A stretch of 21,789 nucleotides of DNA from Faecalicoccus sp. (GCA_017941505.1 JAGAWH010000027.1:1-21789); one strand, 5' to 3'. Counted from the first letter of the stretch, positions 7,772 through 15,282 are shown. The notes: generated from the letters alone by a model not told the origin. Numbers and translations: made by a program.

Positions 7772-9010
7772 TTATATGCAATCTAATATATTCATCGAAT
7801 CCAATTCCAGAAATGCTTCTATCCAGAGTCTGGATTTGCCGGAATTATGAATGAATTTATCAATGATCTGTTGTGAATCAAAGTCGGCACCGGATGCCTT
7901 TTCACAGAACCATGTTTGATTGTTTAATGATACCCTTGCCTGATTATCTTGAAGTGCCGGATCTTCTTTTAAGGTAATCTTTTCCATCCATTCTTTCTGA
8001 ATATCTGTAATCATGAAATCACCTTTTAAAGGTTTGAAACAATTCTCAGGATTCTCTAATACTCTTGAGGCAATATATACAAGGGATACTAAACCATCAT
8101 AATTGTTCTGTGGATGTGCATTCGCTCCTAAATGCATGCACCTGGATGATACTTCAATGGTCAACGGTGTTGGTGATCGTTTGGGAATCTCTTTTAAGCA
8201 GTCAATCATCGCAAAAGAGATAAATCCATAAGGATATGGTTTACATACAGTCTCTTGGGATATGAACTTAGTTCCAAGATCCTCCAAAGCTTCTTTCCGG
8301 TTAGGATTTTTTGCGATCAAATACATTAACCCATCTTTTGATTCTAAAGCTCTTTTATTACAGGTAAATCCATTTTTGACAAGTCCTGCCGCTTTAAACC
8401 CATTGGATGCGGCAATGGCCGGGATATAACTACCGGCAAGGGAGCCATGACTTCCCCTGCTTCCCGATGAAAAACATGAAGCCAAAGCCATAGCTTCCAC
8501 CATTTGATCAACTGTGAATCCATAAAGTCGTCCGGCGGCGGCTGCAGCCCCCATCGCTCCGACAACTCCGGTTGTATACCACCCACCGGATGCATCTGTA
8601 TTTTTAAATAGACATACTCCAATGCGGCATAGTACTTCCATTCCTACACAAAGGGCTTTTGCGGCTTCAAGTAAAGTGACTGTCTGTTTCCTTGCCACTC
8701 CCAGAATGGCACTGGCAACCGGTCCGCAGGGATGCGTTGTCGTATCATAATGAATGTCATCGTAGGCAAGAACTGCGCTGCTGAAACAATCTACTTCCAC
8801 TACTTGTGATAAACTCAGTCTCTCTTTACGCTGTAAGGGTGAGAACTCTCCATTTCCGTCACTTTGATGATATTTCACCAGCAGATCTACCTCGGGGGTA
8901 TGAGCACCCTGAATCAAAGCTCCGTAATAATTTAAAAGTGCATATCGATACTCAACGGAAGGAATAATATCCCCTGTCGCAAAGATGGCTAATTCTTTTA
9001 AGAAATCCAT
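7772..9010 (-). CDS. Divergent MmgE/PrpD family protein
   Basis: 412 residues, somewhat shorter than the usual 440-480. The family includes 2-methylcitrate dehydratase, cis-aconitate decarboxylase and iminodisuccinate epimerase. Recognisable segments are LAYDDIHYDTTTHPCGPVAS (D84, H87, H93), the Ala-rich VGAMGAAAAAGRLYG (150-164), GFKAAGLVKNGFT and CKPYPYGFISF (K257). Two expected active-site segments look altered: the usual G-F/W-H-x-T is GWYTT here (Tyr145 in the His position), and the usual Lys-containing KxxHxG segment reads SRGSHGS near 184-190. It may therefore act on a different substrate. It is the third gene of an operon with two dehydrogenases; the ATG lies 4 bases after the previous stop and has no clear ribosome binding site, so translation is probably coupled. 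Confidence 0.85.
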   Translation of the reverse strand: MDFLKELAIFATGDIIPSVEYRYALLNYYGALIQGAHTPEVDLLVKYHQSDGNGEFSPLQRKERLSLSQVVEVDCFSSAVLAYDDIHYDTTTHPCGPVASAILGVARKQTVTLLEAAKALCVGMEVLCRIGVCLFKNTDASGGWYTTGVVGAMGAAAAAGRLYGFTVDQMVEAMALASCFSSGSRGSHGSLAGSYIPAIAASNGFKAAGLVKNGFTCNKRALESKDGLMYLIAKNPNRKEALEDLGTKFISQETVCKPYPYGFISFAMIDCLKEIPKRSPTPLTIEVSSRCMHLGANAHPQNNYDGLVSLVYIASRVLENPENCFKPLKGDFMITDIQKEWMEKITLKEDPALQDNQARVSLNNQTWFCEKASGADFDSQQIIDKFIHNSGKSRLWIEAFLELDSMNILDCI

Positions 9011-9014
9011 AATT

Positions 9015-9779
9015 CTACAATTTCACTGGATATATTGCCGCAAGACCGCCATCCACAAGAATCTCAACACCATTGATATAAGCAGACTCATCACTGCCTA
9101 AGAATACGGCTGTATTGGCAATATCACTCACATTTCCGACTCTGCCTGCCGGAATCAATGTAGAACGATATGCTCTTCGTTCTTCTTCCTCTTGTTCAGA
9201 ACGTCCAAGTTCTTTTGTGGCTGCACCGGTAGGAATAATTCCCGGGGCAATCGCATTTACACGAATCTTTTTGGAACGAAGTTCGTTTGTCCATGTATGA
9301 ATAAATGATTTCACTGCGGATTTAGCTGCGATATATAAGCTAAAATCCGGCAGACCTAAGGATGCAGTTACCGATGTATTCAACAAAATAACCGAGCCTT
9401 GAGGCATATAAGGAATACAAGCCTGGGCTGTAAAATAAGTGCCGAGTACATTGGTGTACATCACTCTGTCAAATTCTTTCTGTGTTACATCCATCAAGGA
9501 GACATAATTTCCTACACCGGCATTCGCAAATACGATATCAATACCGCCGCGTTTTTCAACAATCTGTTTGGCAGCATTTACCATATCATCTTTATTTCCG
9601 ACATCTACCGCAAAATAATCAATATTATGGCCGATCTTTTCAACTGCTTCCTGTAATACATTTTCTCTTCTGCCTGTGATATATACATAAGCACCCTGTT
9701 CCACATAAGCTTTTGCTACTTCGAATCCAATACCGGTTCCTCCACCGGTAATCAGTGCCGTTTTACCTTCTAAGCGCAT
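9015..9779 (-). CDS. Short-chain dehydrogenase/reductase (classical SDR)
   Basis: 254 residues, ATG at 9779 with AGGAG overlapping the upstream gene's TAG stop. A single Rossmann domain carries the nucleotide motif TGGGTGIG (11-18), NAG (86-88), Asn110, Ser136 and the catalytic YIAAK (Y149, K153), and ends with the classical GVEILVDGGLA cofactor segment. All tetrad residues are present, so it should be an active NAD(P)-dependent oxidoreductase on a hydroxyl or keto group. GRR near 36-38 after strand 2 favours NADP(H), which is inference. It lies between another SDR and the MmgE/PrpD homologue, suggesting a short pathway for a hydroxy- or keto-acid. The substrate cannot be told from sequence. 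Confidence 0.9.
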   Translation of the reverse strand: MRLEGKTALITGGGTGIGFEVAKAYVEQGAYVYITGRRENVLQEAVEKIGHNIDYFAVDVGNKDDMVNAAKQIVEKRGGIDIVFANAGVGNYVSLMDVTQKEFDRVMYTNVLGTYFTAQACIPYMPQGSVILLNTSVTASLGLPDFSLYIAAKSAVKSFIHTWTNELRSKKIRVNAIAPGIIPTGAATKELGRSEQEEEERRAYRSTLIPAGRVGNVSDIANTAVFLGSDESAYINGVEILVDGGLAAIYPVKL

Positions 9780-9790
9780 AATATCTTCTC

Positions 9791-10615
9791 CTAGTAATCT
9801 GTGCTTGCAGATACTTCAGCAAACTTTTCAGCTTCTTCAATACGTGCCTTAGCAGTATCGATAACTACCTTGCAGGCATCGCTTCCCATGATTAATCTAA
9901 ATGGTGTTTCATCTGCATAAGCCATCTTGAAGACTAATTCTCCGGCTTTCTTAGGGTCACCTGGCTGCTGTCTCTGGTTGGTAGCCTGGGCTCTTTTCCA
10001 TGTAGTATCCTTATAGGCATCTACCTTTAATGGAGCTGCCTTGTATGCCTCATCATAGAAGTGTGTACGGAATGCTCCCGGTTCAATAACCATAACCTTG
10101 ATTCCAAGCGGTGCTACTTCCTTTGCCAGACCATCAGTTAATAAGTCTAAGGCTGCCTTGGATGATGCATAGTATCCGGATGCGATCGCAGAGCGCTCAG
10201 CTGCGATAGAAGTTGTGTTCATGATGACACCGGACTTCTGTTCACGCATGATCGGAAGTACTTCCTTGATCATATTGATCGGACCGAATAAGTTCGTTTC
10301 ATATAGTTCATGAATGGCATCCCATTCACCTTCTTCTACAGAAGATCTGTATCCATGACCTGCATTGTTGATAAGTACATCTACGGTACCGAATTTTTCA
10401 ACAGCTGCCTTTACTACTTCTGTCATTCTTTCCTTATCAGCCATATCGAGTGTCATCGGAAGGCATGTTTCAGGATAATCCTTAGCGATACCTTCTAATT
10501 TGGCAAGACTTCTAGCTGTAATAACAGCGTTATCACCACCCGCTAATACAGCTCTGGCGATTCCTTCTCCGATTCCTCCGGAACTTGCTCCGGTAATGAT
10601 CCATGTTTTAGACAT
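9791..10615 (-). CDS. Short-chain dehydrogenase/reductase, TGASSGGIG variant
   Basis: 274 residues, ATG at 10615 with GAGGAGG upstream. It is a Rossmann-fold SDR with NNAG (83-86), Asn108, Ser136, Tyr149 and Lys153 (YYASSKAAL). The glycine motif has one extra residue, TGASSGGIGEG rather than TGASSGIG, as in SDRs resembling acyl-DHAP reductase or fungal ketoreductases. TARS near 33-36 may bind NADP(H). The C-terminus (after about 185) is longer than in the neighbouring SDR and contains a substrate lid (RTHFYDEAYKAAPLKVDAY), so the two dehydrogenases are not recent duplicates. It is the first gene of the SDR-SDR-PrpD operon, downstream of a 19-bp palindrome (10706-10724). Confidence 0.9.
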   Translation of the reverse strand: MSKTWIITGASSGGIGEGIARAVLAGGDNAVITARSLAKLEGIAKDYPETCLPMTLDMADKERMTEVVKAAVEKFGTVDVLINNAGHGYRSSVEEGEWDAIHELYETNLFGPINMIKEVLPIMREQKSGVIMNTTSIAAERSAIASGYYASSKAALDLLTDGLAKEVAPLGIKVMVIEPGAFRTHFYDEAYKAAPLKVDAYKDTTWKRAQATNQRQQPGDPKKAGELVFKMAYADETPFRLIMGSDACKVVIDTAKARIEEAEKFAEVSASTDY

Positions 10616-10705
10616 ATGTATTTTCCTCCTCAGGATTGTTCCTGTTTTCTGATTACAGAATAGGCTTAAATAGACAAAATGTACAATATAAGTTAAACAT
10701 GAAAG

Positions 10706-10724
10706 CTATAACTACATGTTATAG
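10706..10724. promoter_or_regulatory. 19-bp palindrome, putative operator of the SDR operon
   Basis: CTATAAC-TACAT-GTTATAG is a perfect 7-5-7 inverted repeat about 90 bases before the first SDR start. A possible -10 (TATATT on the minus strand, about 10685-10690) would place its -35 region inside the palindrome. This geometry suits a TetR- or MerR-type regulator, but no such regulator gene is in the window. Confidence 0.45.
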
Positions 10725-10734
10725 TGAAACGCAC

Positions 10735-10756
10735 AAAAAAATCTCCCGAAGGAGAT
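10735..10756 (-). terminator. cUUCGg terminator of the membrane-protein pair
   Basis: On the minus strand ATCTCC-TTCG-GGAGAT is followed by TTTTTTT. The loop closed by C-G is the extra-stable UUCG tetraloop. It lies 17 bases after the stop codon at 10773; A and T runs on both sides could let it work in either direction. Confidence 0.92.
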
Positions 10757-10772
10757 CCTTTTTTGTGAATGC

Positions 10773-11192
10773 CTAAAGGAGGTCGGAGGAAGTATCCTCG
10801 GTAATACCCGAGGCAAAGACACCCGCAATATGCAGTACAGCTGCCATAAAAATCATTATGATTCCAAGGATTGGATACAGTCCCACTTTCGGATTGATTG
10901 CTTCATAGATATCTAAGATACCCTTAACCACCGATCCAAATGTCAACATCGTAATTCCCCCTGCATACATCTGCAATACGGAAGGATTGGGAACCATGGA
11001 TGCTCTAAAGGCAAATAATCCAAAGGGAACTACCCCGCCAAGTAACGGAATCAAGAAAGCGTAAATCATAAAATAGGAGTAAACGCCTCTGGTAAATAAA
11101 CCATAAATAAAGCCAAATAACGCAAATATGATCGTCATGATCAAAAACATGACACAGTACTTAAATAATTCTTTTTTAAAATGTGAATACAT
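10773..11192 (-). CDS. Four-helix integral membrane protein of unknown function
   Basis: 139 residues, ATG at 11192 preceded by AAAGGGGAG. Four hydrophobic segments are evident (about 11-33, 40-62, 77-93 with polar interruption, 102-127), with a short Lys-rich N-terminus (MYSHFKKELFKY) and an acidic C-terminal tail (TEDTSSDLL). No family was recognised and no catalytic motif is seen. It begins 47 bases after the stop of the anchored acidic protein, with no terminator between them, so the two are probably co-transcribed and end at the UUCG terminator. A role as membrane partner of the acidic protein is possible but untested. Confidence 0.75.
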   Translation of the reverse strand: MYSHFKKELFKYCVMFLIMTIIFALFGFIYGLFTRGVYSYFMIYAFLIPLLGGVVPFGLFAFRASMVPNPSVLQMYAGGITMLTFGSVVKGILDIYEAINPKVGLYPILGIIMIFMAAVLHIAGVFASGITEDTSSDLL

Positions 11193-11239
11193 AAACCGCT
11201 CCCCTTTATCTATATGTATATATGTAAGAAGGCCTTGTA

Positions 11240-11785
11240 TTACCGGTTCGTACCCGGTTCATAGAAGAAACTCCATCCCTCATCATCTGTTCTGAATTCT
11301 TTACGGAACCACTCTTCCCAATCTGCAGAAAAATCATCATTGGAATAATCACGTTTATAGTTTTCGAAATAATTATCAAACCAATTACCACTCTGGCTGT
11401 CCGAATCATTTCGATTGCTTTGGGAATTACCGCTGCCATATCCATACGCATAATCTTCTTCGTCTGTTTCCGTTTCTGAATCCTTTTGATCACTCAGATT
11501 CTTACCAAACTCCGAATTATATGTTTTTGGTTCAAAGTCTTCTTCTTTTTCTGCAGCGGATACCTCATCCTTTTTTTCTGTATCGGATGATGTTTCCTGT
11601 TTTTCTTCCTGCTTAGGCTGTACAGTTGTCTGCTTTTCTTCATTTTTCAATTGATAAGCAGTCGTCTGAGTTGTAGGCATTTCTTCTGTCTGTTCTTTAG
11701 AAATCACAAAGGTATCCATTAATATGTAACCGGTTAAACCGGCCACAAGAATACCCGATGTAATTCCTACTGCATACTTGTGCAT
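11240..11785 (-). CDS. Membrane-anchored acidic low-complexity protein
   Basis: 181 residues from ATG at 11785, preceded by GAAAGGGG about 11 bases upstream; a longer frame begins at 11836 but has no ribosome binding site and crosses a hairpin. Residues 5-25 (AVGITSGILVAGLTGYILMD) form a single signal-anchor helix. Residues about 30-150 are a flexible linker rich in Thr, Gln, Glu, Lys and Ser (TEEMPTTQTTAYQ, KQEEKQETSSDTEKKDE). The last 45 residues are dense in aromatic and acidic residues (WFDNYFENYKRDYSNDDFSADWEEWF) and may be a small folded or binding module. No known domain was recognised. It lies between the structured leader at 11865-12010 and the four-helix membrane protein, so its expression may depend on that leader. 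Confidence 0.75.
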   Translation of the reverse strand: MHKYAVGITSGILVAGLTGYILMDTFVISKEQTEEMPTTQTTAYQLKNEEKQTTVQPKQEEKQETSSDTEKKDEVSAAEKEEDFEPKTYNSEFGKNLSDQKDSETETDEEDYAYGYGSGNSQSNRNDSDSQSGNWFDNYFENYKRDYSNDDFSADWEEWFRKEFRTDDEGWSFFYEPGTNR

Positions 11786-11808
11786 AATGAATCTTACCCC
11801 TTTCAATA

Positions 11809-11825
11809 GTTCATCTTTGATGAAC
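11809..11825 (-). promoter_or_regulatory. Perfect hairpin just before the acidic-protein ribosome binding site
   Basis: GTTCATC-AAA-GATGAAC on the minus strand is a perfect 7-bp stem with a 3-nt loop, ending about 8 bases before GAAAGGGG of the gene starting at 11785. It could insulate or modulate access to the ribosome binding site. Confidence 0.4.
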
Positions 11826-11864
11826 AGCTCAACCATTCAATAAGGAAAATAATTTTCCAATATA

Positions 11865-11980
11865 AATCAGGGTTCCTCCTCCCTCTTTGGCAAATTCCAA
11901 TTATGAGGTACCTAGACGGCCGCAGGACAGAACCCCTTATATCCCGTTGCTTCGCCCGTTCCTCTCTGTTGGTATATATC
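11865..11980 (-). ncRNA. Candidate structured leader RNA, class not recognised
   Basis: This noncoding stretch is far more GC-rich than its surroundings (about 35 of 58 bases G or C in 11911-11968). GGGTTC (11870-11875) pairs with GAACCC (11930-11935). This encloses a hairpin of stacked short stems, CCTC/GAGG (11882-11885 with 11905-11908) and TTGG/CCAA (11887-11890 with 11897-11900). A second arm begins CCT and ends AGG (11911-11926) around CGGCCG. Farther out, CCCGTT occurs twice (11943 and 11955). I compared it by eye with common riboswitches, T-boxes, 6S, SRP, tmRNA and RNase P RNAs and recognised none. On the minus strand it would be the leader of the acidic membrane protein gene. The plus strand also ends in terminator-like hairpins, so the strand is uncertain. 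Confidence 0.45.
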
Positions 11981-11984
11981 TTTA

Positions 11985-12058
11985 CCGTAAAAAAAGACCT
12001 TTTTTACGGTTGACTTTATTCTATGGAAATAAAGTTAAAATCAGGTAAGAAAGGTCTT
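11985..12058. terminator. Histidine-kinase operon terminator with overlapping alternative hairpin
   Basis: Arms 12045-12058 and 11994-12007 pair over 13 of 14 positions and enclose a perfect inner stem ACTTTATT/AATAAAGT (12013-12020 with 12028-12035). On the minus strand a T-run follows at 11993-11989; on the plus strand ATTTTTTTTATTTTTT follows. A second perfect 10-bp hairpin, CCGTAAAAAA/TTTTTTACGG (11985-11994 with 12000-12009), shares one arm and cannot form together with the first. Confidence 0.75.
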
Positions 12059-12065
12059 ATTTTTT

Positions 12066-13430
12066 TTATTTTTTGATTTTGACGATAAAGGTACTGCCCT
12101 CACCCGGGGTTGATTTTACATCTACTTCACCTTCATGATACCCGGCAATCTGCTTTACTAAAGATAAACCAAGTCCGGTTCCGCTGGTATTTCTTGAATC
12201 GTCTACCTGGTAGAACCGTGTCCAGATCTTATCGATATCCTTTTGAGCAATTCCTATGCCATCATCTGCCACAGTAAATACTACATGATCGCCCCAATCA
12301 GACAATTTAAGCCAGACATGCCCGTCTTCCTTTCCGTATCGAACGGCATTTTGAAGCAGATTGTTGATTAAAAGAACCATTAATTCCGTATTCACCTTAG
12401 CAGTGATTTGATTACCTAAATCATATTCAAAATGTGTATTCTTATCGGAAATAATTTCATAATCCTGGGCACAGGTTTGAATGAGTTTAGAAAGATCGGT
12501 ATCCACTTTCGGATATTTCTCTGTCTGCTGTTCGATTCGTGTAAATATCAACAATGTTTCAATCATATTGGACATCCGATATCCCTGCTTCTGGATAGCC
12601 TCTAAAGATGTATACATGTCCTCGGTTGAGTCAACATGATCAAAGGCATAATCGCATTGTGCCAATATAATGGATACCGGTGTTCGAAGTTCATGAGACG
12701 CATTAGAAGTAAAACGCTTCTGGGCTTCAAAGGTTTCCTCTAAGCGGTCAAACATCGCATTAAAGTGATTGGACATCTCCCAGAATTCATCCCCGGTATT
12801 CTCGATTTCAATACGCTTTGATAAATCCGTTCCTGTGCGGATTTGTTCCGCGGTCTCGTTGATCTGGCGCATCGGCCTTAATAAGCGCTTGGTTAAAAAC
12901 CAACCTCCGGCAATCCCGATGGCGATAAATACCGGAACTAAAAGTAATACATTTAAATGTCTCGATAAAATTTCCCAGACATCATTGGTCTTCGGTGTTA
13001 CTCCGCGAATCCAGATATATTCCCGAAACGGAATCCTTAATTTCATATCGTACACATAATAATTCATTTTCCCTAACGGTACGATTCTCAGCTCTTCATT
13101 TTTTAATTCCACATCATCTAAACCATCGTTCGAGAAATTTCCTAATGAATGGGAACCGTCTTCGTGATAGAACATAAATTCAATATCATCAACCACAAAA
13201 TCAAAGGAATTGAAATAGTTATAGTCGCCACGCACCAGAATATCCTGGGCAAACTGGCTGTCATTGATCAAGACATAGTACTCCTGAACCTTATTGATCA
13301 AAGTTACTTCGGTATCATTTTGCCCATAATAATTGGCAATATAAACTAAGACTGCCATCATTGCCGATGAAATTAGTATCAATATTACGGTAAACCATGC
13401 CGTTAATTTTACTTTAATGGATTTGATCAT
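12066..13430 (-). CDS. Sensor histidine kinase of an OmpR-type two-component system
   Basis: 454 residues. The start ATG overlaps the response regulator stop by 4 bases (ATGA). Transmembrane helices at about 11-33 and 159-180 bracket an extracellular sensor region of about 125 residues with no recognised domain. HAMP follows (about 181-233), then HisKA with phospho-acceptor His246 in SNASHELRTP, and the HATPase domain with the N-box Asn361 (LLQNAVRYG), DDGIG (389-393) and GTGLGL (417-422). All catalytic boxes are intact. It is encoded after its regulator and a YARHG lipoprotein in one apparent operon, so the lipoprotein may report to or be controlled by this kinase. The signal is unknown. Confidence 0.93.
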   Translation of the reverse strand: MIKSIKVKLTAWFTVILILISSAMMAVLVYIANYYGQNDTEVTLINKVQEYYVLINDSQFAQDILVRGDYNYFNSFDFVVDDIEFMFYHEDGSHSLGNFSNDGLDDVELKNEELRIVPLGKMNYYVYDMKLRIPFREYIWIRGVTPKTNDVWEILSRHLNVLLLVPVFIAIGIAGGWFLTKRLLRPMRQINETAEQIRTGTDLSKRIEIENTGDEFWEMSNHFNAMFDRLEETFEAQKRFTSNASHELRTPVSIILAQCDYAFDHVDSTEDMYTSLEAIQKQGYRMSNMIETLLIFTRIEQQTEKYPKVDTDLSKLIQTCAQDYEIISDKNTHFEYDLGNQITAKVNTELMVLLINNLLQNAVRYGKEDGHVWLKLSDWGDHVVFTVADDGIGIAQKDIDKIWTRFYQVDDSRNTSGTGLGLSLVKQIAGYHEGEVDVKSTPGEGSTFIVKIKK

Positions 13431-14101
13431 TGGTCCACCTTCAATACGTAGCCGGCACCTCTAACAGTATGTAACAATTTTACATCACTGTCTCCATCAA
13501 TTTTTTTCCGAAGATAATTCATATATACATCGATGATCTTAGTGCCTCCGTCGTAATCATATCCCCAGACATGATTTAAGATTTTAGTGCGGGATAATAC
13601 CCGTCCCTGGTTAATAATCAAATATTCCAACAGGGCAAACTCCTTCTGAGTTAATTCTATTTCTCGCTCACCCCGTTTTACTACGTGGGTATCGGCATCC
13701 AGAGTTAAATCATCAGCGCGATATACATTGGATGTATTTCCGGCTGCCGTACGGGTTACAGCGCGTATACGGGCATATAATTCATCAAAAGAAAATGGCT
13801 TTACAATATAATCGTTGGCTCCGGCATTTAATCCGGAAACTTTATCGTCAATCGTATCTTTGGCAGTCAAAAGAATGACAGGCGTTGAATTGGATTGTCT
13901 TCTTATCGTTCTTAGAGCATCTAAACCACTCATCACCGGCATTAAAATATCCATAATCGCAATATCATAATCTCCATATAAAATATGGTCGACTGCTTCT
14001 TCTCCATTAAAACAGGTATCCACATCGTAGCCTTCTGCCTTCAATTTTTTTACGATAATTTCATTCATATCGACATTATCTTCTGCGATTAATACTTTCA
14101 A
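13427..14101 (-). CDS. OmpR/PhoB-family response regulator
   Basis: 224 residues. The start codon is TTG at 14101, supported by AGGAGG 8 bases upstream and by the receiver beginning MKVLIAEDN; an ATG closer to that site is out of frame. The receiver domain has acidic E7/D8, phospho-acceptor Asp51 (IAIMDILMP), Thr79 and Lys101 (VKPFSF). The C-terminal winged-helix domain (about 128-222) carries ELTQKEFALLEYLI, a recognition region VLSRTKILNHVWGYDYDGGTKIIDVYMNYLRKK split by normal spacing, and TVRGAGYVL. It should bind direct-repeat DNA when phosphorylated by the partner kinase. It starts 34 bases after the YARHG lipoprotein gene with no terminator between. Confidence 0.94.
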   Translation of the reverse strand: MKVLIAEDNVDMNEIIVKKLKAEGYDVDTCFNGEEAVDHILYGDYDIAIMDILMPVMSGLDALRTIRRQSNSTPVILLTAKDTIDDKVSGLNAGANDYIVKPFSFDELYARIRAVTRTAAGNTSNVYRADDLTLDADTHVVKRGEREIELTQKEFALLEYLIINQGRVLSRTKILNHVWGYDYDGGTKIIDVYMNYLRKKIDGDSDVKLLHTVRGAGYVLKVDQ

Positions 14102-14135
14102 ATGGCATCCCTCCTGTTCTAATCAAATGATTGTG

Positions 14136-15239
14136 TTATCTCCATCCCATTGCCGTTTCATAGGCAACAATGGTTTCCACATTGGCTCTTTCCACATCCG
14201 ACAACATCGAATTATCAAAATTGGCAGCCTCAATGGTTGGTGTATACCAGCTCTGGTTGTTAAAATACGCCTGAATTTCCGGTGTCACAAATTTACGGCC
14301 ATGACGGGCATAAATTTCATTAATGGCAAGCTGGCAATCATCATATGAGAATCCGGATAACTCGGATGAGCTGATATAACGGGTATTGGAATCCGGGATC
14401 AAAAAAGATCCGGTATTGGCAGGTGCTTGTTGTTCAACAGCCGGTTGTTCAGCTGTTGAAGATTCATTGTTCGTACTTGGCATTTCTTCAATTCCGCCTA
14501 ATTCTGCCAATATATCATCTACATGTTTTGCCTTGATCGTAAAATCCGGTAATTGAATTGGTTTTGGATAATCCAAATTCCAAGTTATGACAGTTTGGAT
14601 CGATTTTTGAATATTGTTGATTTCTTCATTATATTCATCTTCGCTTAAGCTTTTTTCATCCAGATAATAGGAATCAATACTTTGATTATTATCATAATCT
14701 ACCTTGGATTCATGAAGTAATTCCATATTGGAGACAAGCGTTTTTCCTTCCAGTTCAAAGCGGGTAATCGATGTTGACCAATTTTCATCCCCGGCACTCT
14801 CCATAAAATAAAGCGGTCCGCCCTTTTCAGTCTGGAACAATTGATAATAACATCCTCCGGCTACCTGTACCGGCATTCCATCATGATGATATACACGTAC
14901 GGCACTGTCGTTGAGATAACTGTATATATGCATGACGGCAACCGCATTATCGTGTTCTCCGGTAAAGAAAATCAATTCCGGAATTCCATCTTTGGTGATG
15001 TCGACAAGAGCTGTCTGTTTAGAATTTGTTGCAGCATAGCTATAACCGGTATCCAGAGAGTTTTCATAGGAATAAATGGCATCCCGATTATCTTTTAATA
15101 CATTATAATAAGCAGCATATGCTGCATCGGTATGATCTTCTGTTACCTCTTCGGTCTTAGAAACATCTTGAAGATCCTCACTCGATGAGCATCCGGTAAG
15201 TAAAGCGGCAATACATGCCAATGCCACAATTTTTTTCAT
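14136..15239 (-). CDS. YARHG-domain lipoprotein
   Basis: 367 residues from ATG at 15239, where AAGGAAG precedes and MKKIVALACIAALLTGC is a lipoprotein signal (lipobox LTGC, Cys17); a longer frame lacks these. Residues about 40-255 are an extracellular domain with VDITKDGIPELIFFTG (Asp-rich, FG-GAP or calcium-loop-like) and repeated aromatic strands. A Ser/Thr/Gln/Pro linker (about 258-285) leads to a C-terminal YARHG domain (PF13308) with the diagnostic NEIYARHGRKF and a YFNNQSWY segment. YARHG domains occur on secreted proteins of many Firmicutes; function unknown. Its stop lies 34 bases before the response regulator start without a terminator, implying co-transcription with the two-component system. 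A sensory accessory role is inference. Confidence 0.88.
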   Translation of the reverse strand: MKKIVALACIAALLTGCSSSEDLQDVSKTEEVTEDHTDAAYAAYYNVLKDNRDAIYSYENSLDTGYSYAATNSKQTALVDITKDGIPELIFFTGEHDNAVAVMHIYSYLNDSAVRVYHHDGMPVQVAGGCYYQLFQTEKGGPLYFMESAGDENWSTSITRFELEGKTLVSNMELLHESKVDYDNNQSIDSYYLDEKSLSEDEYNEEINNIQKSIQTVITWNLDYPKPIQLPDFTIKAKHVDDILAELGGIEEMPSTNNESSTAEQPAVEQQAPANTGSFLIPDSNTRYISSSELSGFSYDDCQLAINEIYARHGRKFVTPEIQAYFNNQSWYTPTIEAANFDNSMLSDVERANVETIVAYETAMGWR

Positions 15240-15282
15240 AATATTCTTCCTTTTTTTACTTTGATGATAGTATTTTAACACA

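Noticed and set aside
11206..11493. 95-codon minus-strand open frame overlapping the acidic protein
   Set aside because: It is a different frame of the same DNA, with Arg/Lys/Met/Ile-rich composition typical of a shadow frame.
11786..11836. Longer start for the anchored acidic protein
   Set aside because: The upstream ATG at 11836 has no ribosome binding site, puts a charged segment before the anchor helix and crosses a perfect hairpin.
11865..12010. Assignment to a known RNA (riboswitch, T-box, 6S, SRP, tmRNA, RNase P)
   Set aside because: None of the signature sequences I know for these classes could be found on either strand, so it is left unclassified.
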